A DNA stretch of 64,000 nt from Diospyros lotus. Its lineage: Eukaryota; Streptophyta; Magnoliopsida; Ericales; Ebenaceae. Positions 1 through 9,613 of the stretch are shown piece after piece. A model generated the notes under the pieces. It saw only the letters and a program-made list of their open reading frames with translations. It ran no database searches and had not been told where the DNA came from. The first letter of the stretch is position 1. Every line of letters starts with the position of its first letter. A program made the translations under genes and the position numbers. The stretch spans positions 31,724,639 to 31,788,638 of the forward strand of contig NC_068346.1 in the NCBI RefSeq assembly GCF_014633365.1, given 5' to 3'.

Positions 1-1292
1 CTAAGATAATTTTCTAAACTATTTAAAAAAAATTTCACAAAAAACCAAGCCCGCACGTGCTGGCGTGTGCTAGGGCGAGTGAGACTAGCGTGCGGGGCCT
101 ACGCGCCGGTCATTTTCTCCGGCCACGACTTGCCGAAAAAATGCAAAAATTATACCAAATGAAAGCTCATGACCAATCGATCCTAGGGGTACTTGAATGG
201 GCTCCAAAGAAGGTCCGGAAGCCGGCCAACGGAGGCCTCGAACTCTCGGCCAGCGGACTGCCTAAGGTTCCGACGAAGCTTCGATTCGCCTTCGATTCTG
301 CTCCGTTGCTCACCAAATTCTCCAGAATACTTCTACTACTCTCAAGGATCAAAAGCCCTCTATCCTTGCCCCTTGATTCGACCTAAAAAGCCTTCGATTT
401 CAAGCTCAAAGTTTTAAATTTTTGGCTATAACATGCTCTATTTATAGGCGATGTTAAAGCCCGATTTGCCCATGGCCACTTAGCCCATTGCCTTTGGAGT
501 CTCCCCCTCCCCTGGATGGACCTGGAAACACCCTTCCTGACTGAAAAAAAGCGAGTTGCAGGTTGCCATTTTTGGCCAGCTTTCATGGTCGAATTTCTCG
601 AATTTTCGGCCACTTTGATGGCCATTGTCGGCTCATCATCATCACTTGGCCCTGCCTGACCATTGTCTATGCAATCCCAGAAGCTTTCGGCGCCCCTCGT
701 GGCTTGGTCAGCTTTCCATGGTTGCCATTTTTGGGATTTTGCATTTTGGCCCTTCAATTTTTGGTTTTTACCTTTTTGCCCCTTTTTACTTAGCCCCTGA
801 ACATTCTAATATTTCATTTGAGATCCTCAAGTTAAATTATTTCAATTTCCCTTTTGCAACTTTTTGAAAAAAATGACATTTTGGCCCCCCTCGGGCAACT
901 TCGAAGAATTGTACTTAGGTTCATTTCTTCGTTTTGGCTTTAAACCTACTCGTTTCTTCCTGAAACTTCTGAAAGGTTGCTCTAATCGATAGACCGAAGC
1001 TTCCAAAGGTGTTCATTATCATTCTGGGAGTCTCCTACGAGAATTCAATTTTACAGCCTAAATGGTAGCTGTATTTTAGCTGTACCGAAAACTGTTTCTG
1101 ATCCACTTTCTTTCGGTCCTAAAAATCATGCCTCCAGATGCTCACTAGAGGCGTTCCTATTCCTTAGACATTTAAGCCTTAGGGTACTCCCTTCGGTTGA
1201 TTCGATAAATTTTTCGGGCTTTTTAGATACCTAACTTTCCCGAATTTCTAATTTTCCTTTAAAATAATAACCCAAAGTTCTTGGGTATTACA
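1..1292 (-). mobile_element. Partial gypsy LTR (Tekay/Del-like), minus strand
   Basis: Read on the minus strand, this block begins at 1292 with TGTAATACCC, a start typical of LTRs of the Tekay/Del group of Ty3/gypsy elements, and then runs off the left edge. A short palindrome (CCCAAAGTTCTTGGG, about 1270-1284) lies just inside this end. No protein homology is visible, as expected for an LTR; short open frames here have no recognisable product. Only one end is present, so I cannot tell a solo LTR from the LTR of a longer element. Family assignment is from the terminal motif only. Confidence 0.45.
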
Positions 1293-1621
1293 AAGCGTCC
1301 TTCCAACACTCAACCTAATTTAGCTCATAACCAATAGACCTCTATATGAGCTTCTCTCACCACCTTCCCATGTTGTTTCTCAACTCGCTCAATGTACTAA
1401 TATACCTCCCAAGTATTTTTCCACGGGGTGACAATGCAAGTAACGAGGTACTCCTTCCTCAGCCTCAATTCGACGGCCTCTTTACATGCACCCATTTACT
1501 ATATAACCAATTATTTATAATTATTACTTTAATTTAACTTCTCGATTTCGGACTACTAGATATAGTCCTAACTCTATCCGACATTCCTATATGTACAGAG
1601 ACTCCTCTCGTCCCAACCTTT
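1293..1621 (-). other. Leader-like sequence of a gypsy element, non-coding
   Basis: On the minus strand this follows a primer-binding-site-like sequence (1622-1636) and looks like the 5' untranslated leader of a gypsy element. It is AT-rich with no long open frame, and is cut off by the LTR end at 1292. No gene is supported here. Confidence 0.35.
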
Positions 1622-1636
1622 GCTCTGATACTAAGC
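1622..1636 (-). promoter_or_regulatory. Primer binding site-like sequence (Met-tRNA type)
   Basis: The minus strand reads GCTTAGTATCAGAGC, close to the TGGTATCAGAGC core used by many plant LTR elements for initiator Met-tRNA priming. It directly abuts the LTR-like block ending at 1637, which is the expected position for a minus-strand element. One core base differs (TAGTATC instead of TGGTATC). Confidence 0.5.
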
Positions 1637-1712
1637 TGTTATGGCCCACTCTCGGATCATTCGCTAGCATAGGAAATCCGTGAGAAGGTCCACACAAGAT
1701 GGATATAGATAT
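1637..1712 (+). repeat. Left arm of ~76-bp inverted repeat
   Basis: Begins TGTTATGGCCCACTCTCGG and matches the reverse complement of 3471-3546 along its whole length with scattered mismatches and one single-base gap. Confidence 0.75.
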
Positions 1713-3470
1713 AAACATCACTTAACATTTTGCCAAAATTTCTTTTCATTTCCATATTTTCTCACTGTCAATAAGAGCCAAAAATAACATTATACATCAT
1801 TCTTTACATCATAAACTTGGGTTTACAACCCAACATTTTAAAAATTAAAGGGCATCAAGGCTCCAAATACAAAACAAAACCCTCTAATCATGCCCTCAAC
1901 TACATCCATGGATCTTCGAGGGCTTCGATTTGATATATAATATCATATATTTTGGATATTATTTGAGCTGATTAAAGCTTTTCTTAACCCAAATCAAGTG
2001 AGAATGTTAAAGTAATTTGTTTTTAAATGCTCCTTTATATATCCCTCAATCTTCTAAATGATAAGATGTGTTTGAAGATATATATATATATATGTAAATA
2101 AATGGGTTTCATAAGATAAAAATACAATTGACTTGCATGAGGAGGTATAATAATAATCAATTAGGAGATTGTTAAGAAATATCCTTGGTTGGTATGTTCA
2201 TGGAGTCTCATGGGTGATGCATTAATAACTCCAGATAAATAATTACCTTAAATAAAATGGAGTAGCCATAAAAGGATGTGATTGAAGATATGCCTATGTG
2301 CATGCATGGGCTCATGAGTGAATATGTTATTGGCATGTTTAAATGTGCATGATGTTCATGATGTGTACATTTCTATAACGGAGCATGTATGATTTACTTA
2401 TGTGAGATTCCAAGAACATTGCATGGCATTACGATTTGCGCCCTATTGCTATTATTTTGGCGCGACGGCTATGCTTCGCAAATGGGAAAAGAAAAGGATA
2501 TCCTAAAGAGTGCCTGATGCGGGTGAGGTGGCCATAAACCCAGTAGGCAATGCTCGAGCCAATGAGTGGCAAATCGATATTGTGTATATATATATATGCA
2601 TTCATGCATGTGAATAAATAGCTTTGAGAGCTAATGTGAAAAAAAGGGCTTGAGAGCCAATGTGAAGTATGAAGGTTTATATATTCATGGGGAATGAATT
2701 GATGCATAAAGTGCATAATGGCATGGCATTGGAATGATTTTATTGATGGGAATTAAATGGAAAATGCTACCATATTTGGAAAGTCGAATCTATTCCACTT
2801 GGGATTTTTCCATGCCTTAACCCTATTGCTTCATTGTTGTAGCATATGGTTGCTCATATAATGGTTTTATAAATGAGAATTGAATGATGGGTTTAAATTG
2901 TATTGGGGAGTTGGGTGTACTCTATTTTGTATCCATTCCTTTATTCGTGCTCCTGGTATTATATATATGTATACTTGTTGAGTCTTATGGCTCACTTTGA
3001 AATATGGGTTGATGAACCAAAAAAGGAAGTATATTTCTCTGAGGATGTTGTTGTTTAGTCTAGAAGGCATGAATCCAATAGGTATCTAGATGTTGGGTAA
3101 TGGTCTTTCTTTGGCTCTAAGTTATTCATGCCTTCATGTATCATGCTATGGATACTTCATTTGCTATATATTTGCAGAGCCTTGTGGCTCACGTTGTTTC
3201 TTTTGTCATTCCAGGTAATGGAAGATAGATATTTGTGGGGCATGTTCAAATTAGTTGTGTACAGAGATGTCCCGACCTCAAAGATTCGTGGGTGTATGTT
3301 GAGGGTAAGAAATAGAGGGTTCATTTTATTTTAAAGCGTGAGTGCCCTTTTACTTTGAAAATGTATGGGCAATAAGCCCAAGATGTTAATGTATTGAATG
3401 ATATGTAATTTATTATGGCTTCTATTGTTAGTGAGAAAGCTCAGAAAGGAAATTTCTTGAAAATTTTGAA

Positions 3471-3546
3471 TATCTGTATCCATTCTTAATAGACCTTCTC
3501 TCGGACTTTCTGTGCTAGCCGAAAAATCCGGGAGCGGGCCTTGACA
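3471..3546 (-). repeat. Right arm of ~76-bp inverted repeat
   Basis: Reverse complement begins TGTCAAGGCCCGCTCCCGG and continues through GCTAGC, GAGAAGGTC and GATATAGATAT-like blocks also found in the left arm. Confidence 0.75.
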
Positions 3547-3593
3547 TGAATATTACAAAGCTCTCAAAGTTGAAATTATTCAGAAAAAGCGAA

Positions 3594-3721
3594 ATGCAAG
3601 GTTGCACCCAGATTTGTAATTGGAGTTGGATTAATGTATGCATCTTTTCATTTTATTAATGCAAGGTTCCCAGATTTCTAACTGGAGTAGGCATTAATGT
3701 ATGTATCGTTTCCTTTTATTA
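3594..3721 (+). repeat. Tandem duplication, ~65-bp unit, two copies
   Basis: Two imperfect copies (3594-3658, 3659-3721) each start ATGCAAGGTT, contain CCCAGATTT and an ATTAATGTATG block, and end in a TTTTATTAATG stretch. Non-coding. It lies between the LTR-like block and the Harbinger pseudogene; the rest of 3547-3845 holds nothing I recognise. Confidence 0.7.
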
Positions 3722-3845
3722 ATGTATGGAGTTGGAATTAGGTGAAGTTCATGAACATCTAACTTGATGGCTATTTCTCACAGATGTTGACTTGAAACTG
3801 ACAATTTTTTATTAATACAATAGAAAACAAGTACATTAATTTATT

Positions 3846-5150
3846 TCAATTCGATTGTTTACCATACAATTCCCACAAATGCTCCACAAGATCATTTTTG
3901 AGTTGCATATGAGCTTGGCTGTCTCGAATTTGATGGTGAACCTGTATGAAGTCCACAATTTCATTTGTGCGATTGCGAGACAATTCAATTGTTGGAGTGC
4001 TAGCAACTATATCATATTCGAAATCCACACCCTCATGAACTGTATCACGTTCATCTTCAACTATCATATTGTGCAAGATTATACAGATCGTCATTATATC
4101 TTTGAGTGTTTGAACGTCTCAAAAACGTTCCGGTCCACGTACTATTGCAAATTGTGATTGTAGGACTCCAAATGCTCATTCGACATCCTTTCTAGCAGAC
4201 TCTTGTTGTGCAGCAAAAAAATTCACCTTATTCCCTTGAGGAGATGGAATGGTTTTAACAAAAATAGACCACAAGAGATATATACCATTGGCAAGATAAT
4301 ATGCCATGGTATATTCATGTCCATTGATGGTGTATTTTACTTCAAGACCACGACCTTCTGCTAATTCTAAGAATACATGGGATCTATCTAATACATTAAT
4401 GTTGTTTAATGATCCCGGTAATCCAAAAAAAGCATGCCATATCCATAGATCATATGAAACTATTGCTTCCAAAATAATGGTTGGTTCACGGGCATGACCT
4501 GTATAGATTCCATGCCATGCATTGTGTAATTGGGTCATTTCCAATGCATACAATCGATGCTGCCCAACATTCCTGGGAACCGCGTTGCTTAGCCATGGTC
4601 ATTAACCTTGCAATATCAATATTATTTGGTCGCCTCAAATATTGCTCTCCAAATACCTCAACCACTGCTTTCACGAACCTTTTCAAACTTTCTATTGCTG
4701 TATTTTTTCCAATCCTGACATATTCATCCACAACATCTGCAAGTGATCCATATGCAAGCATCCTTAATGCAGTTGTATTTTTTGGAGTGATGATAATCCA
4801 GGAACTCCTGCAGCATTATATCTTTGAACAAAGTATAAATCATGTGATTCAATTGCTACTTGAATTCGTAGAAATAATGATTGACGCATACGAAATCTTC
4901 TATAAAATAAATGTGGTGGATATGTAGGAAAATCACCAAAATAATCACGATAAAGCCTCTCATGACCTTCAACTCTATTGCGATTGATGACACGTCGATT
5001 CATCACGGATCCACGACAACGTGATATAGAGCCGTGATCTCCAGATTGAATATGGTGTTCAACTAATGTTGTAACAATAGCTTCTTATTCTTCATTGTCT
5101 TGAACTTCTTCATGGATCATTCGGAAGAACATACGATTGATGTTGGACAT
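3846..5150 (-). pseudogene. PIF/Harbinger-type nuclease (HARBI1-like), inactivated
   Basis: Minus-strand reading from an ATG at 5150 gives fragments typical of plant PIF/Harbinger transposase-derived nucleases (DDE_Tnp_4 family): an N-terminal stretch with YRDYFGDFPTYPP and RRFRMRQSLFLRI, a central YDLWIWHAFFGLPGS block, and a C-terminal IILHNMIVEDE. The frame is broken several times (stop in the first 25 codons, frameshift near 4760, stops near 4175 and 4105). Two acidic positions I expect in the catalytic region read Asn: GSLNNINVL near 4410 and YYLANGIY near 4290. No partner Myb-like gene is visible and I could not define terminal inverted repeats. The element sits about 1 kb upstream of the host gene ATG. 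Confidence 0.8.
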
Positions 5151-5224
5151 GGTGGCTAATGTGAGTCGATGTTTTAGATTTGTGGGTTGTAAATTTTTTA
5201 ATCAAATGGATCATTTATTTATAA

Positions 5225-5302
5225 ACGGCTGGAATATGGAAGTTGGAATATGACCGTTGAAATATAGTCATTAAAATATAACCGTTGGAATATGACCGTT
5301 GT
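5225..5302 (+). repeat. Short degenerate tandem repeat (TTGGAATATGACCG unit)
   Basis: About five imperfect 13-17-bp units related to TTGGAATATGACCG run head to tail just upstream (minus sense) of the Harbinger pseudogene start. It probably belongs to the leader of that element. Confidence 0.6.
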
Positions 5303-5880
5303 TAGAATTTTAATTTTATCATATTAAAATCTTAATTTTGTTATTAAATTATATTTTGTTAAATAATTATTTTTTATAAAATTAGTAAATTGATTTAAAA
5401 TATATTAATATTTAATATTATAATTTTTTTATTAAATTACAAAATAAATAATAAAATTTTATAGTAGTTAAATATATATGTAAGGTAAAATAAATAAAAT
5501 TGAAGTTTATTGATAAATAAATAAAATAAGGAGTTAAATAAAGAAGAGAATAGGAAGTGTTGTTGGAGCAGACACAATTTTCGTGACAAAATCAAAATAA
5601 GAAGTAAATTATTTATAATATAATAGAGAGTGAAATGAGGAGACTTCTTAAAAATAGGTTAATGGAATATTTTGAAAATTTAGGGTATCATAATATTTTT
5701 TTTAATAAAGTACATAGGTGCATTCATGTCTTCACCCAATAATTTATAGTTATTTTATATCACAAACGGAAATCAAATCACAAACTATGTTTAATTTTTA
5801 AACCAATTCAATTTTTAAAAATTTTTAAACTAGGTGGAGCCAAAATTCAAATTCGATTTGACGGTCCGCAACAAACGACG
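5303..5880. other. AT-rich non-coding stretch
   Basis: Very AT-rich sequence with TTTAATATTA- and ATAAATAAATAA-like runs and no open frame of note. It is probably the remaining 5' flank of the Harbinger element or plain intergenic DNA; the boundary with the host gene promoter is not visible. Confidence 0.4.
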
Positions 5881-6179
5881 CACACCCTTACCTTAAGTTG
5901 TGTTTGGGATTGAATTGAATAGAATTAAAAGGAATGAGTGCTCTAATAAAAAATGAAATAGTCGCTGAATTACTTACTAATCGAAGTAATTCGTACACAA
6001 TAACAAAGGATCCTTAACGTTGCAATATCTGAGCGTGAAGAAGGGCATTCTGGTACTTGTGCTGGCTCTTTCTTCTCTTCCCTTCCCTTCCCTTCAATCA
6101 ATCCCTTCCGAATTTTCCTCCTCACTTTCTCGCGCTCCCCGGAACCGCGAGCACCAGGGGAAAACAGAGAGGGCAGCCA
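5881..6179 (+). promoter_or_regulatory. Upstream region and probable 5' UTR of the host gene
   Basis: About 300 bp between the AT-rich element flank and the ATG at 6180. A pyrimidine-rich tract TTCTTCTCTTCCCTTCCC (about 6069-6090) is typical of plant 5' UTRs and initiator regions. I see no convincing TATA box, so the start site is uncertain; a TATA-less promoter near 6040-6090 is my inference. Confidence 0.4.
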
Positions 6180-6305
6180 ATGGAGGGAACCACCGATGAG
6201 CTTCGAGCCAAATTTCTCTCCCCTGAAAACCCTAGCAATTCCTCCAAAAGCAGAGAGGAGGGCGAGCTCTCCTCTTCCGACACCGACGCCGACGACGATG
6301 TCAAC
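6180..6305 (+). CDS. ZFC3H1: Host gene exon 1 (coding part)
   Basis: The ATG at 6180 follows a GCAGCCAATGGAG context, with G at +4. The 42 codons are hydrophilic and contain SREEGELSSSDTDADDD, an acidic motif found at the N-terminus of plant ZFC3H1-like proteins. The exon ends in phase 0 at AAC|GTAACT. An upstream in-frame stretch without ATG exists, but 6180 is the first good start. A short intron of 529 bp follows. Confidence 0.85.
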
Positions 6306-6834
6306 GTAACTACCTTATCAAAACCCTAATTCCAATCCCACGCTATTGTTGCTTATTCGTCACTCTTCCGTTTGGTTACTTTCTGCTTCACTGCGAAATT
6401 CACGTCGTCACTTGATGAGAATATGTGTTGTGTTGGCTTTGTCGTTCTCTGGATGACTCTACCTATTGCTTCTGATTTTTGCGTCCCATCTTTCTTTTTT
6501 GTTTTTGATGTGTTTTCATATTTGTGTTGGCTGAAACTGTTATTCTTGTCCGATTCATATTCCGCTTTTGTGTATCTTGAGATGGTTGCTATGAATGTAT
6601 TTTTCTTTTGGGTTACTTCTTGTGTTTATTTTAGTTCTCAATTGGTAATGCAACTTCTTCTGTTCCACTCCTCGGCGTTGTTTTACTTTCGTGTTCGCTT
6701 TTTATCCTCTGTGGCCTTTATAGATCTGAGTGCCTTCTAATTTGCTCATATTAAATCGTTCTAGTTGGAATCCTTACTAGGGTAGCATGGAGTTCCCCTT
6801 TTATTGCTGAAATGTTTTAAAATGGGTGATCCAG
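6306..6834 (+). other. Intron 1
   Basis: GT-AG intron, T-rich as usual in plants, with a donor GTAACT and an acceptor GATCCAG. It contains an open stretch of 120 codons (6372-6740) rich in Phe, Cys and Val that I regard as chance reading of T-rich intron sequence. Confidence 0.75.
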
Positions 6835-6976
6835 GGTCCTAGAAGATTGAATTATATCCCAGAGGAACTTCCCGCCCCTTCTACTTCTCAGTACAATGCT
6901 ACAACTGCTGCTCGAGAGGAAGCTGTTTCTGTTACTTCACTAAACACAAGTGCCGAGGGTGTTAAGGAAGGTGTGG
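6835..6976 (+). CDS. ZFC3H1: Host gene exon 2
   Basis: Starts in phase 0 with GPRRLNYIPEE and ends in phase 1 before a perfect GTAAGT donor. The encoded piece (about 47 residues, Ser/Thr/Ala-rich) has no domain. Joining its last G to exon 3 restores a Gly codon and an uninterrupted frame, which supports the 24.7-kb jump. Confidence 0.8.
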
Positions 6977-7289
6977 GTAAGTGCCGTCAGCCACTATGCT
7001 TAATTGCTTTAGCTTTACAGTATCTTGTCATGTTTTTAATGGTTGGATCTTGCTCTCTTATGGAGTGTTGTCTGTTTTTCATTCACGTTGAACTATGACA
7101 TGCCGCATTGATGAATTTGCTTTGGCATTGTTCTGACTGACTCACTTCATAAATTATATTAATTCATAAAAATATTTTTCAGCATTTGGAGCTCACCAAG
7201 GAAATCCTATCAGCTTTGGCTGCATTCGCCTAATAAAGAGACTAGACTTTGTGACCTCATTTTTCAGGAGGAAAAAAGAAGGGGGAAAC
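6977..7289 (+). other. Start of intron 2, ending in a polypurine tract
   Basis: Intronic sequence. Its last part, GAAAAAAGAAGGGGGAAAC (about 7271-7289), resembles the polypurine tract that precedes a 3' LTR and abuts a TGTGATGATATC LTR-like start at 7290. The segment may therefore be the tail of an old LTR element; no protein homology is recognisable. Confidence 0.4.
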
Positions 7290-7348
7290 TGTGATGATAT
7301 CTTAATAATTTATGTTTTACTGAATACTGATGTCGTGTACCTATAAGG
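7290..7348 (+). mobile_element. Left piece of an old LTR split by Copia-A
   Basis: Begins TGTGATGATATC after a polypurine-like tract and is interrupted at the TAAGG target site of Copia-A. Together with 30997-31319 it would form an LTR of about 380 bp that ends GATTCGACA. Confidence 0.4.
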
Positions 7349-7610
7349 TGTAACTAGGGTTTTAGATGTGAAATGAAGAAATAGAAAACCACACAAGGAG
7401 AAAAATGAGAATGAGAGGTTCTGAAGAATGCCTCAATCAATGATTTAATCAAAATGAAATAAGGCATAGTTGAACTATTTATATCCAGCTATCCTTGACA
7501 ACAAACTAACTAACTGACTTAGCTACTTAACTAATCCTTTCCTAAATACAACAAACAACATAACTGATTACAGCAATTCACTATACCATTCAACATCAAT
7601 TTCTTCAACA
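7349..7610 (-). repeat. Copia-A 3' LTR
   Basis: 262 bp, TGTAAC...TTCAACA in plus orientation (minus sense TGTTGAAG...GTTACA). The polypurine tract TGAGGGGGAA lies directly beside it at 7611-7620 on the minus strand. The left flank TAAGG matches the right flank of the partner LTR. Confidence 0.92.
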
Positions 7611-7620
7611 TTCCCCCTCA

Positions 7621-8126
7621 GATTAGACCTCTTGGCAAAGTTAGGACAGGTAAGCTTTGTCTTGTTTGAAACTGCTGGCTCATGAGAATATATAGGAGAT
7701 AATTTGAGCCCAAGTTTGTTACATAAAAATGACAACCTATCCCTTGATAGTCCTTTGGTAAATATGGCTGCCCCTTGATGTAGAGCAGTAACATACCGAA
7801 TTTCAATCTCTCCATTTTCTACCTTTTCCCGAACAAAGTGCACATCTATTTCAATATACTTGGTATGTGAGTGAAACACTAGATTTTTTGCTATGCTCTT
7901 TGCTGCTAGGTTATCACACCATAAGATTGGAACATGGGCTAATAGATAGCCCAATTCAAGAAACAAAGATTTTAACCACATGATTTCAGTTACTCCTTGT
8001 GCTACTACACGATTCTCGGCTTCTCCCATAGAACAAGCCACCACGGACTGTTTTCCTAGAGCTCCAAACCAACAAATTTTGGCCAAGAAATACACATAAC
8101 CCACTGGTAGATCTCCTGGTTACTTT
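7621..8126 (-). pseudogene. Copia-A RNase H (C-terminal pol)
   Basis: Encodes the copia RNase H end: KQSVVACSMGEAE, IMWLKSLFLELG, WCDNLAAKSIA, HTKYIEIDVHFVREKV and IFTKGL. The block is cut at 8126 by the GCAGC target site of Copia-B, and its upstream half resumes at 16862 with TDADHAGC. It acts in removal of the RNA template during reverse transcription in the cytoplasmic particle. The reading frame is open over most of this stretch, but it is separated from its reverse transcriptase by the nested insertion. Confidence 0.85.
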
Positions 8127-8131
8127 GCAGC
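8127..8131. repeat. Target-site duplication of Copia-B (left copy, GCAGC)
   Basis: GCAGC here and at 16857-16861 flank Copia-B exactly, and excising one copy plus the element rejoins the Copia-A RNase H frame. Confidence 0.85.
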
Positions 8132-8707
8132 TATTACTGTTTTGCCTAAAGTAATTAAATGCTGGATTTATTGAAGAAATCAGGAAGAAATAAAGATGAT
8201 TTGGCAGCAGTTAGTTAATAGGACATAAATGTAACTAATTGTTTTATTAAGGGTAAATTTGACTTTTATAAAGTTAGTTATTTCCCCTTAGATATTTTCG
8301 CCTCCCTTCGTCTATAAATAGAAGGGTGCGGAGGCCAGTTTTCATCATTCATTCATATCTTTCATTCCTTGGGTTCGAATACAGTGAGAGGCGAGAGTAA
8401 GAGCTGTGTGATTCTAGTTCTTGTTGTCTTCATTAGAGTATTGTATTCGAGAGGCAAGGTGGAGTGAAAGAGGGGTATTCTTGTACTGGTTTTTGATTTG
8501 TTTCTAGTGGATTGATTGCTTCTTGGATTGCTAGATGTAGTGCCATGTAAATGGCATGAACTAGGGTATATCTTGTGTGCTGCAATTTGGTTTGGCTTCT
8601 CTACTTTTTAATTCTGTTTTTATTTTCTACTTTCAGTATTCAATGTTGGTTTGAATTCGGTGAGGTTTTTGAGTGATTCTTGAGAGATCATAGTCTCGGT
8701 TTTAACA
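8132..8707 (+). repeat. Copia-B 5' LTR
   Basis: 576 bp ending TTTTAACA. Its first bases read TATTAC where the 3' copy has TGTTAC, a mutation of the conserved TG terminus. A TATA box TCTATAAATAG at about 8311-8321, followed by a likely R/U5 start, marks the element promoter. Confidence 0.92.
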
Positions 8708-8710
8708 ATT

Positions 8711-8722
8711 TGGTATCAGAGC
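8711..8722 (+). promoter_or_regulatory. Copia-B primer binding site
   Basis: TGGTATCAGAGC, complementary to the 3' end of plant initiator Met-tRNA, three bases after the LTR end. Confidence 0.9.
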
Positions 8723-8794
8723 TTTAGGTCTTCTAATCAAGAAATATTAAGAAACCTATAGAATCTTTAGAAACCTATAGTCGAGTTGTCTACT

Positions 8795-9613
8795 ATGGCT
8801 TCCGCAACCCCAGCTGGTCGGTATGATATTGAAAAATTTGATGACACAAATGATTTTGGACTTTGGAGGATTAAGATGAAAGCCTTAATGGGAAATTTAG
8901 GGTTAAAGGAAGCTTTAGCACCCCAAAAACTTTTCCCAAAAACTGCTACTGTCGAACAAAGATTAGAAGCCAATAATCGTAGGCAAGAAATCAGTGAAAG
9001 AGCTTTCAACACTCTAATCTTGAGTTTAGGAGATAAAGTCCTAAGAGAAGTGTCTAAAATGGAAACTGCCGAGGATTTGTGGGCCAAATTAGAAAGCCTA
9101 TATATGACTAAATCCCTTTCAAGTAGGCTATATCTGAAAGTAAAATTTTTTACTTTCAAAATGCAAGAAGGGCAGAAGCTTCAAAATCATATTGATGAAT
9201 TTAACAAATTGTGTCTTGATTTGGAAAACTTAAGTATATCATATGAAGAAGAAGATAAGGCCCTAATTCTGTTGCATTCACTGCCTAAGTCATATGAGCA
9301 TTTTGTAGACATTTTAAAGCATGGAAGAGATACCATATCTTTAGAAGATGTTATAGGTGCCCTTAATTCTAAAGGTTTACAATAGAAAGTAGAATCTAAG
9401 AAAAATGCTGGTGATGCCCTGTCAACTAGGCATAGATCTGAAAAGAAAGACCCTAAAGCTAAAGGAAAGTCTAGATCGAAGTCCAGAAATGGCAAGAAAA
9501 CATTTAGATGTTTTCATTGTCATGAGGAAGGACATATAAAGAAAAATTGCCCTAAAAAGAAGCAGGATTTTTCTGATAAAGGTAAATCAGAGTTTTCAAA
9601 CTCAATTCAGGAA
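8795..9613 (+). pseudogene. Copia-B gag (capsid and zinc knuckle)
   Basis: ATG at 8795 (MASATPAGRYDIEKFD). The UBN2-type capsid region includes FGLWRIKMKALMG and runs to about codon 195, then a Lys-rich stretch and a CX2CX4HX4C zinc knuckle (CFHCHEEGHIKKNC, about 9509-9550) that would bind RNA in the particle. A TAG at 9383-9385 interrupts the frame in a position where Gln is expected (C to T). Gag and pol share one frame in this family. Confidence 0.88.

Larger units (their letters stand above)
1637..3546 (-). mobile_element. 1.9-kb LTR-like block with inverted termini
   Basis: The block starts TGTTATGGCCC and ends GGGCCTTGACA. Next to the minus-strand primer site it would be the 5' LTR of a minus-strand gypsy element. 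Unusually, its first and last 76 bp are imperfect inverted copies (about 60 matching positions by eye), far beyond the usual few-base TG...CA inversion. The interior is non-coding, with a run of purine/pyrimidine motifs, a TATATATA stretch near 2583 and a splice-acceptor-like tract near 3200-3215 in plus orientation. A non-autonomous DNA element with long terminal inverted repeats is the alternative; I see no matching flanking duplication for either reading. Confidence 0.45.

Noticed and set aside
57..867. Several short frames on both strands at the left edge
   Set aside because: They lie in LTR-like sequence, have no recognisable product and overlap each other.
1622..1636. tRNA-like signal
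   Set aside because: Only the short primer-site complement is present, with no cloverleaf. The same holds for all TGGTATCAGAGC sites in the window; I found no tRNA gene.
1288..3560. Shared TATTACAAAGC at about 1287-1297 and 3551-3561 as a possible target-site duplication
   Set aside because: The match does not abut both ends of the inverted-terminus block, and the left copy is the end of a different LTR; probably chance.
6372..6740. Open frame rich in Phe/Cys/Val in the first intron, resembling a membrane protein
   Set aside because: T-rich intron sequence gives hydrophobic codons by chance; it is flanked by good splice sites and has no homology.
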